Source: Maritalea mediterranea (GTDB lineage: Bacteria > Pseudomonadota > Alphaproteobacteria > Rhizobiales > Devosiaceae). From it: a stretch of DNA of 64,000 nt. Shown piece after piece: positions 1 through 9,084 of the stretch. The DNA lies in NCBI RefSeq assembly GCF_021568695.1, contig NZ_JAKGTI010000003.1, forward strand, positions 336,043-400,042, read 5' to 3'. How positions within the stretch are numbered: position 1 is the first letter of the stretch; each line of letters begins with the position of its first letter. The notes beneath the pieces were generated by a model. It was given only the letters and a program-made list of their open reading frames with translations, had not been told where the DNA came from and made no database searches. The position numbers and the translations under genes were made by a program.

Positions 1-2
1 GT

Positions 3-773
3 GGTCTGGGCATCGACGAAATGAAGGCCGAGACCATCTATGACGAGTTGATGGAAGTGGCTGATGAAATCCTGCCTTTCGCCGGGCGGGTTTGGGAACG
101 ATTGAACCAGATGCGCCGTGATGGCAAACGCATCCTGTTTGAGGGGGCGCAAGGGGCATTGCTGGATATTGAGCACGGCACCTATCCGTTTGTGACCTCT
201 TCCAACACCATCGGCGGTCAGGCCGCCAATGGCTCTGGCTTGGGGCCGGGCGCGCTGGATTATGTTTTGGGCATCACCAAAGCTTACACCACCCGCGTGG
301 GTGAAGGGCCGTTCCCCACCGAACAATTGAATGAGATCGGCGAATATCTGGGCGAAAAAGGCCATGAGTGGGGCGTAAATACCGGCCGCAAGCGGCGTTG
401 TGGCTGGTTTGATGCGGTGCTGGTCAAGCAGACGGTGCAGGTATCTGGCATTAATGGCATTGCGCTGACCAAGCTCGACGTGCTGGACGGTATGAAAGAG
501 ATTAAAGTGTGTGTCGGCTATGAGTTGGATGGCCAGCGCATTGATTATTTGCCCGCCACCATGAAGGGGCAGGCTGATGTGCAGCCGGTCTACGAGACGT
601 TGGAAGGCTGGCAGGGCACCACCGCAGGCGCACGTTCTTGGGCTGATTTGCCCGCGGAAGCCGTGAAATATGTGCGGCGGATTGAAGAGCTGATCGGTAC
701 GCCAGTGGCGGTTCTATCCACATCTCCGGAGCGTTTGGACAGCATTTTGGTCCATGACCCTTTTCAAGACTAA
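3..773 (+). CDS. purA: Adenylosuccinate synthetase, C-terminal part (5' end outside window)
   Basis: This enzyme joins IMP and aspartate using GTP to give adenylosuccinate, the first step from IMP to AMP, in the cytoplasm. About 256 residues are visible of a family length near 430, and the frame is open to the left edge, so the gene starts before the window. Diagnostic segments include [20 protein letters not shown] (substrate-binding region), [14 protein letters not shown], the LTKLDVLDG stretch and a C-terminal [10 protein letters not shown]. The frame is intact to its stop. The next gene follows after about 59 bp with no clear terminator between, so co-transcription is possible. Confidence 0.95.
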   Translation, partial: GLGIDEMKAETIYDELMEVADEILPFAGRVWERLNQMRRDGKRILFEGAQGALLDIEHGTYPFVTSSNTIGGQAANGSGLGPGALDYVLGITKAYTTRVGEGPFPTEQLNEIGEYLGEKGHEWGVNTGRKRRCGWFDAVLVKQTVQVSGINGIALTKLDVLDGMKEIKVCVGYELDGQRIDYLPATMKGQADVQPVYETLEGWQGTTAGARSWADLPAEAVKYVRRIEELIGTPVAVLSTSPERLDSILVHDPFQD

Positions 774-832
774 GTTTTTTTCGCTACAACTAATAAGGGG
801 TTAATTCCCAGGGGAATGAGTTTAAGTAGCTG

Positions 833-3226
833 ATGGCAGATTATAAAGAGCTTTTGCGCCGGGCGATCAACGCCTTGCCGGAGAATAACGGCACAGCCCG
901 CCGGGCTGTTTACGAAAAAGCGCGTTCAGCGCTGGTGACGCAATTGCATGCGATCGAACCGCCCATTCCCCCCCGCGAAATCACGCAGCATCGCCTGACG
1001 CTTGAAGATTGCATTCGCCAGGTGGAGCAGGAAGCAACTGAAAAACTGCTGCAAGGGCTTTCCAGTCGGGAAAAGGAAGCTGCGGTTGAAGAGGCTGTGC
1101 CCACTCCGTCCATGCCCGACACGGCGGAAACGGATGATGAACTGTCAGAGGCCGAGAGAGAAACTGCGCCAGACGAAATGCCTGATGCCGATGACGGGGT
1201 GGCAGAGCATGCCACCACGGATGAAGCTGCACCGGCGGACGACAAAGCACTGACCTCGGATCGCGAAGAGCCAAACTGTGAAGACTCCGAACCTGATTCT
1301 GACGATGACGCGACAGACGACAGTTTTGAGCACGCGCCCATTGAAGATGATTTCGACACAGATGCTGACCCAAGCGATCATGGAGCGGAGGAGCAGGTCG
1401 CGGAGGCTGCGCGCAATGCTGAAGCGGATGAACCGGCAGAAGATGAGCCCGTTTCTGACGAAGCTGGCGACGAGACTGAAGAGCTGCCCGACGAGGCGCC
1501 GATCGTTTCGGAAAATGCTGCCCACCCCTTAGAGGCTTCGAAGGGGAGCCAAATTGCCGAATCGGCGCCCGATATGGAAGATGCCGAACTGGAAGCAGAA
1601 GCGGTAGGCGAACCAGATCGTTCGGATGACGCTGAGCGCGACGAGGGAGCAACCCAGGATGATGATTTTTCCCCAGCGGATGAAGATGAGCTGGCCGAGC
1701 AGCTGGAAGAAATTGAAACGAACTCAGGCGATTACACAGCGTCGAGCATAGATGATGTGATTGCGCAGGCGCGCGCGGCATCCGGCATGGATGCCCCGAC
1801 ACCAGATGTTTCTGGCGCAAGAGGCACGCCGTCCAACACCAATGTGGAAGCAGCGCTTTCCAGTGTGCGGGAAGTGGATGTGGATCCGGCGGATTTGGCC
1901 GGAACGGATGCTGACGATGACGATGCTCAAGCCGCAATTGATCGGGCGCTGATGGCATTGGATCGTGAGGCGGAAGGCAAGAACGAAGCCGGAGCTGATG
2001 ATGCCCTGATGGGGGAAAGCTCTAAAGGCGCGATCGCCGCGGCGACCAAGAAGGGTGAACCGGAACTGGTGGAAGATCCACCGGAATTTGTTGAAGACGA
2101 ACAAACTGGCGGTGGCGGCGGTCTTTTGGTCTTTCTAGGTGTTTTTGTTTTGCTTCTCGGTCTTTTGGGTGGGGGCACCTATTGGGCTTGGCGCGAGGGC
2201 TACGTCAATTTGGACCCGATGCTGAAACAGATCGGGCTGAGTGAATTTATTCCACCAGTTGCTGAAAGTGCGCCAGCCAATGGCAATGGCGCGTCGAGTG
2301 CGACGGAAGAGACCATCGCGCCAGAGACCAATGTGCGCGATGTGACCCAAGACAATAACGTCAATGCCAACGTGGCGGAAAGTCCGGCGGCATCGGAAGA
2401 AATCCGGTTGACCCCCGAAGATAGTACGCCTGCAACAGACGGCCCGGCTGCGGATAGTCAAACCGCGCCATCAAATCGCGAAACGACACCGGCGGCTGAG
2501 GCATCAACCGGCGATAGCGCCGCGACAACAGAGCCCGGCTCTGGGGAAACGTCAGAGGCTCAATCCTCTGAAAATGCAGAGGCAAATGAGGCGGCAACCG
2601 ACGACTCGCGACTGCCCAGTGAAGGTGACAGCGCGACAACAGGTGACAATGCTGAGAACGCATTGAACGTACAGGATCCGAATCCGCAAGCATCAGTTGG
2701 TGCCCAGTCTTTGCTGATCGAGGAACAGTCCAGCGGTTCAGGCGGCGCGGTGCCGTTCTCTGGCCAGACAGAATGGTCGCGCGATGTGGACGAGCTGGGC
2801 TTGCCCATTATTCGTGCGACGGCGTCTATTCCAGCGCGCAATCTGTCGGTGGATTTGCTGATCCGCAAAAACAGCGACGAGGCCCTGCCGGCCAGCCATC
2901 TGATTGAAGTGAATTTCAGCGTGACGGAGAGCTTTTTGGGCGGCTCTATTGCCAGCTTGCCGGGTGTGTTGATGAAGGATCAGGAATTGGCACAGGGCAC
3001 TACCCTTGTTGGGGCATCGGTTCGGGTCGTGGACAACTCATTCCTTTTTGCCATGAGCGGGGCTGAAAATGATGTCGCTCGAAATCTTGAATTGCTGGGC
3101 CAGAATGGCTGGCTTGATTTGCCGCTGATATATGGCACCGGACGCAAGGCAATTTTGACGCTGGAAAAAGGTGCCGCAGGCACTGAAATTTTCGAAAATG
3201 TGCTGGCCGAATGGGCCGAGAATTAA
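833..3226 (+). CDS. Large acidic single-pass membrane protein of unknown function
   Basis: I do not recognise a named family over this 797-residue protein. The first ~60 residues are a basic, helical segment. Residues ~90-420 are a very long, low-complexity stretch rich in Asp, Glu and Ala. A glycine-flanked hydrophobic segment at ~432-453 is the single membrane span. A second Ser/Thr/Glu/Ala-rich linker runs to ~640, and the last ~155 residues form a folded-looking domain (ARNLSVDLLIRKN, LPLIYGTGRKAIL). With a cytoplasmic N-terminus, the C-terminal domain would be periplasmic. It follows purA on the same strand and converges with thiQ, leaving only ~10 bp. The open frame and consistent codon use argue for a real gene. 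Function unknown. Confidence 0.8.
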   Translation: MADYKELLRRAINALPENNGTARRAVYEKARSALVTQLHAIEPPIPPREITQHRLTLEDCIRQVEQEATEKLLQGLSSREKEAAVEEAVPTPSMPDTAETDDELSEAERETAPDEMPDADDGVAEHATTDEAAPADDKALTSDREEPNCEDSEPDSDDDATDDSFEHAPIEDDFDTDADPSDHGAEEQVAEAARNAEADEPAEDEPVSDEAGDETEELPDEAPIVSENAAHPLEASKGSQIAESAPDMEDAELEAEAVGEPDRSDDAERDEGATQDDDFSPADEDELAEQLEEIETNSGDYTASSIDDVIAQARAASGMDAPTPDVSGARGTPSNTNVEAALSSVREVDVDPADLAGTDADDDDAQAAIDRALMALDREAEGKNEAGADDALMGESSKGAIAAATKKGEPELVEDPPEFVEDEQTGGGGGLLVFLGVFVLLLGLLGGGTYWAWREGYVNLDPMLKQIGLSEFIPPVAESAPANGNGASSATEETIAPETNVRDVTQDNNVNANVAESPAASEEIRLTPEDSTPATDGPAADSQTAPSNRETTPAAEASTGDSAATTEPGSGETSEAQSSENAEANEAATDDSRLPSEGDSATTGDNAENALNVQDPNPQASVGAQSLLIEEQSSGSGGAVPFSGQTEWSRDVDELGLPIIRATASIPARNLSVDLLIRKNSDEALPASHLIEVNFSVTESFLGGSIASLPGVLMKDQELAQGTTLVGASVRVVDNSFLFAMSGAENDVARNLELLGQNGWLDLPLIYGTGRKAILTLEKGAAGTEIFENVLAEWAEN

Positions 3227-3236
3227 GGTCTGTTGG

Positions 3237-3854
3237 TTAAACCGCGTGCAGTTGTCCCTCACGCAGTGACAATTGTCGCGTGGCCAACTCGGTTAAATCC
3301 TTTTGATGGTGGCTGACCAGAATCGCATGCCAGCCCTTTTCGGTCACCAGTTGTCGCACCAACTGCCGCATTTCGTCTGCCGTCTGGTCATCAAGCGCCG
3401 AAAATGGCTCATCGAGCAGCAGTATAGGGCGATTGCGTCCCAAGGTGCGCGCCAGCGCCACCCGTTGCTGCTGGCCGCCCGACAGCTCAGCACAGCGGCT
3501 CTTTTCAAAACCCGTCAAATCCACTTTCGCCAAAAGGGCTGTGGCATCTTTGGGTTCATCTAGTCCCAACTCTACATTCTTTTGGGCGGTGAGATGCTCA
3601 AACACATTGTCTTTTTGAAACAGGATCGAGATTGGCCGATCCTCTGTTTTGAGTGGTGTCAGATCGCGATCGTCCAGCAGAATGGTGCCGTGCTGCGGGC
3701 GCAAGAACCCCGCGATCAAATCCAGCAAAGTGGATTTTCCGGAGCCGCTACGGCCGGAAATGCCCAGGATTTCGCCGGCCTCGACGCGCAGCGAAAAATC
3801 GTAACTTGGTGCATCCGCACCATAGGCGAAGCGAAGTTTGTTAATTTCAAGCAC
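3237..3854 (-). CDS. thiQ: Thiamine/TPP ABC transporter, ATP-binding protein
   Basis: This is the ATPase subunit that powers thiamine (and TPP) import through ThiP. The 205-residue protein is a single ABC domain of the short ThiQ type: Walker A GRSGSGKST at residues 34-42, Q-loop glutamine at ~80 (SILFQKDN), signature LSGGQQQR from 124 and Walker B ILLLDEPFSALD from 144. It is the last gene of thiB-thiP-thiQ, and its start overlaps the end of thiP by 8 bp, which suggests translational coupling. Expression should follow the TPP riboswitch upstream of thiB. The assignment rests on this operon context, since the ABC domain alone would not fix the substrate. Confidence 0.93.
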   Translation of the reverse strand: MLEINKLRFAYGADAPSYDFSLRVEAGEILGISGRSGSGKSTLLDLIAGFLRPQHGTILLDDRDLTPLKTEDRPISILFQKDNVFEHLTAQKNVELGLDEPKDATALLAKVDLTGFEKSRCAELSGGQQQRVALARTLGRNRPILLLDEPFSALDDQTADEMRQLVRQLVTEKGWHAILVSHHQKDLTELATRQLSLREGQLHAV

Positions 3855-5532
3855 GGCGTTTGATCCTGAAGAGATAGGGCAGGGCCCAGAAGCTGAAAAT
3901 CACCAGTGCTAGCAAAATGCCGGCCACCAGCGCCGCATCATTGGTGCGGTAGCTGCCCAGGGCACGATACATCAGCCAGGGCAGGGTGGAAAATTCGTCA
4001 GTGCCGAACAGGGCAATCACACCCACATCGCCGAGCGAAAAGGTGAACCCTAGGGCAAACACATAGCCTGCCTCCCGGCGCGACAGAGGCCATTCAATAA
4101 AGCGAAAGCGCTGCCAGCCGCTCATATTTAGTGATTGCGAGAGCTTGCCATAGCGGTTGGCCGACTTTTCGTAAGCGGGGGTGAGCGCCGCATTGGCCAG
4201 TGGCAGGGCCAGCAGCGCATTGGCGAGGATGAGCACCCAAAGGCCCACCGTTTGTGTGGGTAAGCCCAGATGGCGGGTGATCAAAAAGAATCCCAACCCC
4301 AGCACCATGGCGGGCATGGCCATATAGGCGAAAATCGGTGTGCCCAAAATCAGCCGGAACAGGCGGGGGAAGCGGGCGGTGCCCAGCTTTTCAGCCTGTT
4401 TAAGTTCGGCGCGGGCGGTGGCCAGCAATATGGCCAAAATCAGCGTAAGGCTGGCGCTGACGCTGGCAATGGTCAGGCTGGCCCGTAAGGCGCTCAGAAA
4501 CTTTTCTTCGGCCAGAAACCGAATTAGAGCGGGGGAGATGGCCCTTTGAATAATGGCAAATAACGGGGTTAGATAATAGAGGGTGAGCAGCACCAGCAAA
4601 AAGGCGAGCACATATTTTTCGCGGTCGGTGGCGGGCCATATATTTTGCAGGCTGGCTTCGCTGATCAACATACTTTTGGTGTTCCAGTTCGCAGCGGGCA
4701 CAATAATGATCAGGCAAAACACAAGTTGGCTCGCGGCCAGCAGGGCGGCGCGGTTGAGGTCAAAATCGAGGCGCACAGCTTCAAAAATCGCCACCTCAAA
4801 GGTGGCGTTGGCCGGGCCACCACCGAGCAGCAGTACCAACGCAAATGAGGTGAAGCACATCAAAAAGATGGTGGCGGCAAGGCCGGGTATGGCGGGCTTG
4901 AGCGCGGGCCATTCCAGATAGAGGAAACGGGCCATGGGGGTGAGATTGAGCGATCGACCCAATTTCAATTTGGTCACCGGGGTGCTGGAGAGACGGTCAT
5001 AAAACAGACGGGCGGCGAATGAGCCGTTCAACAATGTATGCGCCATCAGAATGCCCACAAGACCGTAGATCGAGAAGTTCAGGTTTTGGTCAAACAGGGT
5101 GCTGGCGGTGGTGCGGATCCATCCGGCGCGGCCCCACACCGCCAACAGCCCAAAGGCGACAATGATGGTGGGCAGCACCAGCCCGGCGGACATCAGCGCC
5201 AAAGCAATGCACTTGCCTTTAAAGTGAAGCCGATAAAGCGCTACGGCCGCAATCGCCCCGACGGTCAGCGCAAAAAACACAGACAAGCCCGCCTGTATCG
5301 AACTCATGCGTAGCAGGTGCCAGATATTGGCGCTCATAGCACTTTGATTGGAGGGCAGGCTTTGTGCGGCGTTCACAATAACAAACAGCACCAAAAAGAT
5401 GGTGGCGAACACCAAAAAGGTGACCGTGAGGCCGCCCAAAAATCGCCAGTTGAACGGCGAACGCGCCGCCACTGTGTGCAGCGACGCGTTTATAGATGCA
5501 GACTTATTGGCCGATGGCGGCAAAGAAGTCAT
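3847..5532 (-). CDS. thiP: Thiamine/TPP ABC transporter, double-length permease
   Basis: This inner-membrane permease carries thiamine delivered by ThiB. At about 561 residues it is a fused double permease with roughly twelve hydrophobic segments and two binding-protein-dependent transport modules, one in each half, as usual for ThiP. EAA-like loops are visible (MARFLYLEWPALKPAIPG in the N-half and GWQRFRFIEWPLSRREAGY in the C-half). The start is uncertain. The chosen ATG at 5532 overlaps thiB by 29 bp, an upstream ATG at 5571 would overlap it by 68 bp, and neither has a strong ribosome site. It sits between thiB and thiQ and is presumably co-transcribed with them. Confidence 0.92.
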   Translation of the reverse strand: MTSLPPSANKSASINASLHTVAARSPFNWRFLGGLTVTFLVFATIFLVLFVIVNAAQSLPSNQSAMSANIWHLLRMSSIQAGLSVFFALTVGAIAAVALYRLHFKGKCIALALMSAGLVLPTIIVAFGLLAVWGRAGWIRTTASTLFDQNLNFSIYGLVGILMAHTLLNGSFAARLFYDRLSSTPVTKLKLGRSLNLTPMARFLYLEWPALKPAIPGLAATIFLMCFTSFALVLLLGGGPANATFEVAIFEAVRLDFDLNRAALLAASQLVFCLIIIVPAANWNTKSMLISEASLQNIWPATDREKYVLAFLLVLLTLYYLTPLFAIIQRAISPALIRFLAEEKFLSALRASLTIASVSASLTLILAILLATARAELKQAEKLGTARFPRLFRLILGTPIFAYMAMPAMVLGLGFFLITRHLGLPTQTVGLWVLILANALLALPLANAALTPAYEKSANRYGKLSQSLNMSGWQRFRFIEWPLSRREAGYVFALGFTFSLGDVGVIALFGTDEFSTLPWLMYRALGSYRTNDAALVAGILLALVIFSFWALPYLFRIKRRA

Positions 5533-6514
5533 CAATATATTGCTTTGTGTTCTGCCCGACGGTCTCGTCATTCAAAATCAGGCTGTTTTCTTCCGGCAAT
5601 GGGGTGTCAAAGCCCTCAGGCAAGCCGTCATCCAGCGGCACCACCGGGAACATCCAGTTGGTGGTGGGAATGATCGCCTGGCCATCCTGGCTCACCAGAT
5701 AGTCAAGGAACTGGTTGGCCAGCTCTTTTTGGTCAGAGCTTTCCAAAATCCCGGCCAGCTCGATTTGAACATAATGGCCTTCTTCAAACTGGGCCGCCAG
5801 GTATTTGTCTTCTTCCTCGGCAATGCGGTGATAGGACGGTGAGCTGGAATAGGACAGCACCATATCCACTTCGCCTTCGAGGAAAAGACCATAAGCTTCT
5901 GACCAGCCCTTGGTCACGGTGAGAATGTTGGGTGCAATATCCCGCCACAGTTCTTCAGCCTGATCGCCTTTAGCGGCTTTCATCCAAAGCACCAGCCCAA
6001 GGCCCGGGGTGGAAGAGCGAGGGTCCTGAATGGCGATTTTGAACTCTTCATCCATGGCCGCCAGGTCTTCAAATGAGCTAGGTGGATTGTCGATTTTGCT
6101 GCTGTCATAAACAAAGGCGAAATAGCCATAGTCGAACGGTACAAATTTGTCAGACGCATAGTCAACCGGCAGCTCAAGTGCTGAAAGGTCAACATTATGG
6201 TCGGTGAACAATTGGGTGTTGCGCGCTTCGGCGGCCACGCTGGTGTCCAAACCCAAAATAATGTCGGCTTCGGTGGTCGGGCCTTCCAATTGTGCTTTGC
6301 GCAGGGCGCTTATGGAAGAATCCGCGGCGACAAAGTCAACCTCACAGTTACAGTTTTGTTCAAAGCCGGCTTTGAGTTGCGGCCCAGGGCCCCAATCGGC
6401 GGCGAAACTGTCATAGGTGTAAATGGTGAGGGTGGGTTTATCTTGCGCAACGGCCGCTGTTACAAGGGTTGAAAAACCTACAAGCGCCGCAAGTCCGATT
6501 TTTTGAAAAGACAT
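5504..6514 (-). CDS. thiB: Thiamine-binding periplasmic protein
   Basis: This is the periplasmic receptor of the thiamine/TPP/TMP importer. It is 336 residues long with a signal peptide (hydrophobic core GLAALVGFSTLVTAAVAQ), then a typical ThiB start TLTIYTYDSFAADWGPGP. Other family features are CEVDFVAADSS, LGLDTSV and the NWMFPVV segment near the C-terminus. An AGGAG ribosome site lies just before the ATG. It is the first gene of thiBPQ, and its leader contains a TPP riboswitch about 80 nt upstream of the start, which independently supports thiamine as the ligand. Confidence 0.95.
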   Translation of the reverse strand: MSFQKIGLAALVGFSTLVTAAVAQDKPTLTIYTYDSFAADWGPGPQLKAGFEQNCNCEVDFVAADSSISALRKAQLEGPTTEADIILGLDTSVAAEARNTQLFTDHNVDLSALELPVDYASDKFVPFDYGYFAFVYDSSKIDNPPSSFEDLAAMDEEFKIAIQDPRSSTPGLGLVLWMKAAKGDQAEELWRDIAPNILTVTKGWSEAYGLFLEGEVDMVLSYSSSPSYHRIAEEEDKYLAAQFEEGHYVQIELAGILESSDQKELANQFLDYLVSQDGQAIIPTTNWMFPVVPLDDGLPEGFDTPLPEENSLILNDETVGQNTKQYIDDFFAAIGQ

Positions 6515-6594
6515 TTATTTCTCCTAGGAAACAGGACATATTGCGATCGTGCTTGAAGGGGGAAAGTCGACTAAAGGAACCTTGGTTCCATCGC

Positions 6595-6672
6595 TCAAAC
6601 TCCCTCCGCCAGCATGACCTGGTTCAGGTTCAATGGGTTATTCTCAGCTCAATTGTTGAGCACCCCAGTGAG
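6595..6672 (-). promoter_or_regulatory. TPP riboswitch controlling thiBPQ
   Basis: On the minus strand the conserved THI-element blocks occur in order: CACTGGGGTGC, a variable helix, GCTGAGA, ACCC, TTGAACCTGA, a CAGGTCATGCTGGC block, and GGCGGAGGGA. Together these form the TPP aptamer. Downstream, before the thiB ribosome site, a 6-bp perfect palindrome (GGAACCTTGGTTCC at 6576-6589) is followed on the minus strand by a short T run and could be part of the expression platform. TPP binding is expected to lower thiBPQ expression. Whether control acts on transcription or on translation cannot be decided by eye. Confidence 0.95.
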
Positions 6673-6716
6673 ACAGGGCCAACCTAACGGATATGGAAGA
6701 AGTTGCAAGGGCCAAA

Positions 6717-7427
6717 ATGGCATCAGGAAACGAAGTTTTACCCGACCTCACATTCAACACGCCGCTTGTGGTTTTGGGCGGTGGCTTTGTGGACGAAGCT
6801 GTGCTGCTCCAACTGGTTGCCCGTGGCTATCCGGTGGTGGCGGCTGATGGGGCGGCGCATACGGCCATCGCAGCCAAGGTGCCGCTGGCGGCGATTATTG
6901 GTGATATGGATTCATATGTGGCGGACGCGGCCCTGTCGGAAGAGACTTTGCTGGTAGAAGTCACCGAGCAAGCGACCACTGATTTTGAAAAATGCCTCTA
7001 TAAGACCGACGCACCGCTTTATATCTGCCTGGGCATGATCGGCAAACGGTTTGACCATAGTCTGGCCGCGTTGCATGCAGCGCAAAAATATGGATCGGAG
7101 AAACATTTGATCCTGATGGATGAGACCGACGTGATCGGCGTGGTCCGTGGCGAGGTGTCGTTCAGGCTGCCGGTGGGGACCCGCGTGTCGATCTATCCGT
7201 TGTCGCCGATTCAGATGCGACAGTCAGCTGGTCTGCATTATCCGCTGGATGGACTCACTTTGGCTCAGGGCACTTTGATCGGCACGTCAAATTGCGCCAC
7301 CCATGAACAGGTCAAAATTGTACCAGACAACGGCGAATATAGTCCCTATCTTGTGATCCTGCCAAATCGTTATTTGGATTCCCTAATAGAAATTGAGATG
7401 AATGATGTATCAGCCACCAGCCTTTAA
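6717..7427 (+). CDS. thiN: Thiamine pyrophosphokinase
   Basis: The enzyme transfers pyrophosphate from ATP to thiamine to make TPP. Family motifs are present: the nucleotide-binding AADGAAHTA, the metal-binding GDMDS, TTDFEK (the TDFEKAL-type motif), GMIGKRFDH, and the C-terminal SNCATHEQVKI. Length is 236 residues from the ATG at 6717, which has AAGGG seven bases upstream; an ATG at 6693 is an alternative start. The gene diverges from thiBPQ, so import and activation of thiamine are encoded side by side. The riboswitch lies on the other strand and does not cover this mRNA. Its 3' end overlaps the next gene by 26 bp. Confidence 0.92.
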   Translation: MASGNEVLPDLTFNTPLVVLGGGFVDEAVLLQLVARGYPVVAADGAAHTAIAAKVPLAAIIGDMDSYVADAALSEETLLVEVTEQATTDFEKCLYKTDAPLYICLGMIGKRFDHSLAALHAAQKYGSEKHLILMDETDVIGVVRGEVSFRLPVGTRVSIYPLSPIQMRQSAGLHYPLDGLTLAQGTLIGTSNCATHEQVKIVPDNGEYSPYLVILPNRYLDSLIEIEMNDVSATSL

Positions 7428-8034
7428 AGAAGATCGCCCCGACGTGCTCAAGAAATTGGTGAAGCAGCACCCGCTCGCTATGTTGGCCTGCAATGGGGCA
7501 CCGGTGCCGATCGTCAATCATCTGCCCATGATTTGGGATGAAGCCGATAGATCACCGCGCTTGTTGGCGCACTTGGCCAAAGGCAATGGCTTGATCAAAG
7601 ACGCGACTGAGGGCCAAGAGGCGCTGGCAATTTTCCAGGGACCGACCCATTACATCACGCCCAACTGGTATCCGGGCAAAAAGGAACATGGCAAAGAGGT
7701 GCCCACCTATAATTATATGGTGGCGCATTTGCGCGGCACGCTGCATTTTTATGAAGATGCGGATTGGCTGTTGGCCCAGCTCAATCAATTGACCGATCAG
7801 ATGGAATCCGGGCGGGCGGCGCCCTGGTCCGTTGGGGATGCGCCCGAAGCGTTCACGGCCCGCCAGCTTAAAGGCATCTATGGGGTTGAACTGCGGGTCA
7901 CCGAAATGGTGGGCAAATGGAAGGTCAGCCAGAATCGGGCCCCCGTCGATCGACAGGGCGTGGTTCAGGGCTTGCGGCAAGAGGGGGATGATGAGGCGCG
8001 GCAAATGGCCGACCTCATCGCGTCAAAGCTATAA
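7402..8034 (+). CDS. PaiB-like FMN-binding protein (putative transcriptional regulator)
   Basis: This 210-residue protein matches the FMN-binding negative transcriptional regulator (PaiB) family. It has the N-terminal MYQPPAFKEDRPDVL, the LAMLACNGAPVPIVNHLPM stretch of a split-barrel flavin fold, and the hallmark YITPNWYPGKKEHGKEVPTY, where the family usually has a Pro-x-Trp-Tyr motif. PaiB was described in Bacillus subtilis as repressing sporulation and protease genes, but most homologues are uncharacterised and may be flavin enzymes. The start overlaps the end of the thiamine pyrophosphokinase gene by 26 bp, suggesting a two-gene operon. No DNA-binding domain is evident, so the regulator label should be treated cautiously. 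Confidence 0.85.
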   Translation: MMYQPPAFKEDRPDVLKKLVKQHPLAMLACNGAPVPIVNHLPMIWDEADRSPRLLAHLAKGNGLIKDATEGQEALAIFQGPTHYITPNWYPGKKEHGKEVPTYNYMVAHLRGTLHFYEDADWLLAQLNQLTDQMESGRAAPWSVGDAPEAFTARQLKGIYGVELRVTEMVGKWKVSQNRAPVDRQGVVQGLRQEGDDEARQMADLIASKL

Positions 8035-8044
8035 AGCTGGGGTC

Positions 8045-8917
8045 TCAGGCGTTTTCCAGCATGGCGCGTTTTACCTCGGCCTGCACTTTTTCAAAAGCGC
8101 GCACCTCAATTTGTCGAATGCGTTCACGTGAGACCTCAAATTCCTGCGCCAGCTCTTCAAGGGTCAAAGGCGGCTCTTTCAGGCGGCGGGCCTCAAAAAT
8201 TTTCTGCTCGCGCTCATTGAGCACATTCATGGCGTCGCGCAGCAATTGGATGCGTTCGTCATATTCCTGGCTGTCGCCCAGCATCTTTTCCTGGTTGGGG
8301 GTTTCATCCACCAGCCAGTCCTGCCATTGCGATGCCCCTTCGTCGGACCGCATCGGTGCGTTCAGCGAGGCGTCGCCGGTCAAACGTTCATTCATGGACA
8401 CCACGTCGTCTTCGGACACGTCCAAAGTCGTGGCGATCTGTTTGACCTGATCCGGGTGCAGGGCGCCATCTTCCAGCGCAGCCAACTGGCCTTTTACCTT
8501 GCGCAGATTGAAAAACAGCCGTTTTTGTGCCGCCGTGGTGCCGATTTTCACCAGCGACCAGGAGCGCAGCACATATTCTTGAATAGAGGCGCGAATCCAC
8601 CACATTGCATAAGTGGCCAAGCGGAACCCCTTATCGGGCTCGAACCGTTTCACAGCCTGCATCAGGCCCACATTGCCTTCGGAAATCACTTCCGAGATCG
8701 GCAGGCCATAGCCGCGATAGCCCATGGCGATTTTCGCCACCAGCCGCAAATGGGATGTAATCAGTTTTTGTGCCGCTTCAGGATCTTCGTGCTCTTTATA
8801 GCGTTTGGCGAGCATAAATTCTTCGTCCGCTTCGAGCATGGGAAATTTGCGAATTTCCTGCAAATAGCGCGATAGTCCGCTATCGGACGTTAAGGTCGGC
8901 AAATTTGACTGGGCCAT
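8045..8917 (-). CDS. rpoH: RNA polymerase sigma-32 factor (heat shock)
   Basis: The product directs RNA polymerase to heat-shock promoters. The 290-residue protein has the usual sigma-70 layout. Region 1.2/2 runs from LSRYLQEIRKFPML. Region 2.3/2.4 is YAMWWIRASIQEYVLRSWSLV. The RpoH box AAQKRLFFNLRKVKGQ distinguishes RpoH from housekeeping and stationary-phase factors. Region 4 ends with the helix-turn-helix LAQEFEVSRERIRQIEVRAFEKVQ. A GGAG-type ribosome site precedes the ATG. It lies downstream of rluD on the same strand, with 167 bp between that can hold its own promoter. Alphaproteobacteria often carry two rpoH copies; which one this is cannot be said. Confidence 0.96.
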   Translation of the reverse strand: MAQSNLPTLTSDSGLSRYLQEIRKFPMLEADEEFMLAKRYKEHEDPEAAQKLITSHLRLVAKIAMGYRGYGLPISEVISEGNVGLMQAVKRFEPDKGFRLATYAMWWIRASIQEYVLRSWSLVKIGTTAAQKRLFFNLRKVKGQLAALEDGALHPDQVKQIATTLDVSEDDVVSMNERLTGDASLNAPMRSDEGASQWQDWLVDETPNQEKMLGDSQEYDERIQLLRDAMNVLNEREQKIFEARRLKEPPLTLEELAQEFEVSRERIRQIEVRAFEKVQAEVKRAMLENA

Positions 8918-9084
8918 AAAGCACCCTCACTCCTATGATAATCACCATTTACGCTTTGCGCATCAAATAGCGATGTAGCGCTCCGACGATCGGACACGCT
9001 CAAATCATTCCTCTGAGCAGTATATAGGTTCGATATAGGGTATTTCATCCCCTATTGTTGAAAAAATATCATCCAAGAGTGTAA

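Noticed and set aside
981-1958. A 325-codon minus-strand frame opposite the acidic membrane protein
   Set aside because: Pro/His/Arg/Leu-rich translation mirrors the Asp/Glu/Ala-rich plus-strand gene; no ribosome site and no recognisable domain.
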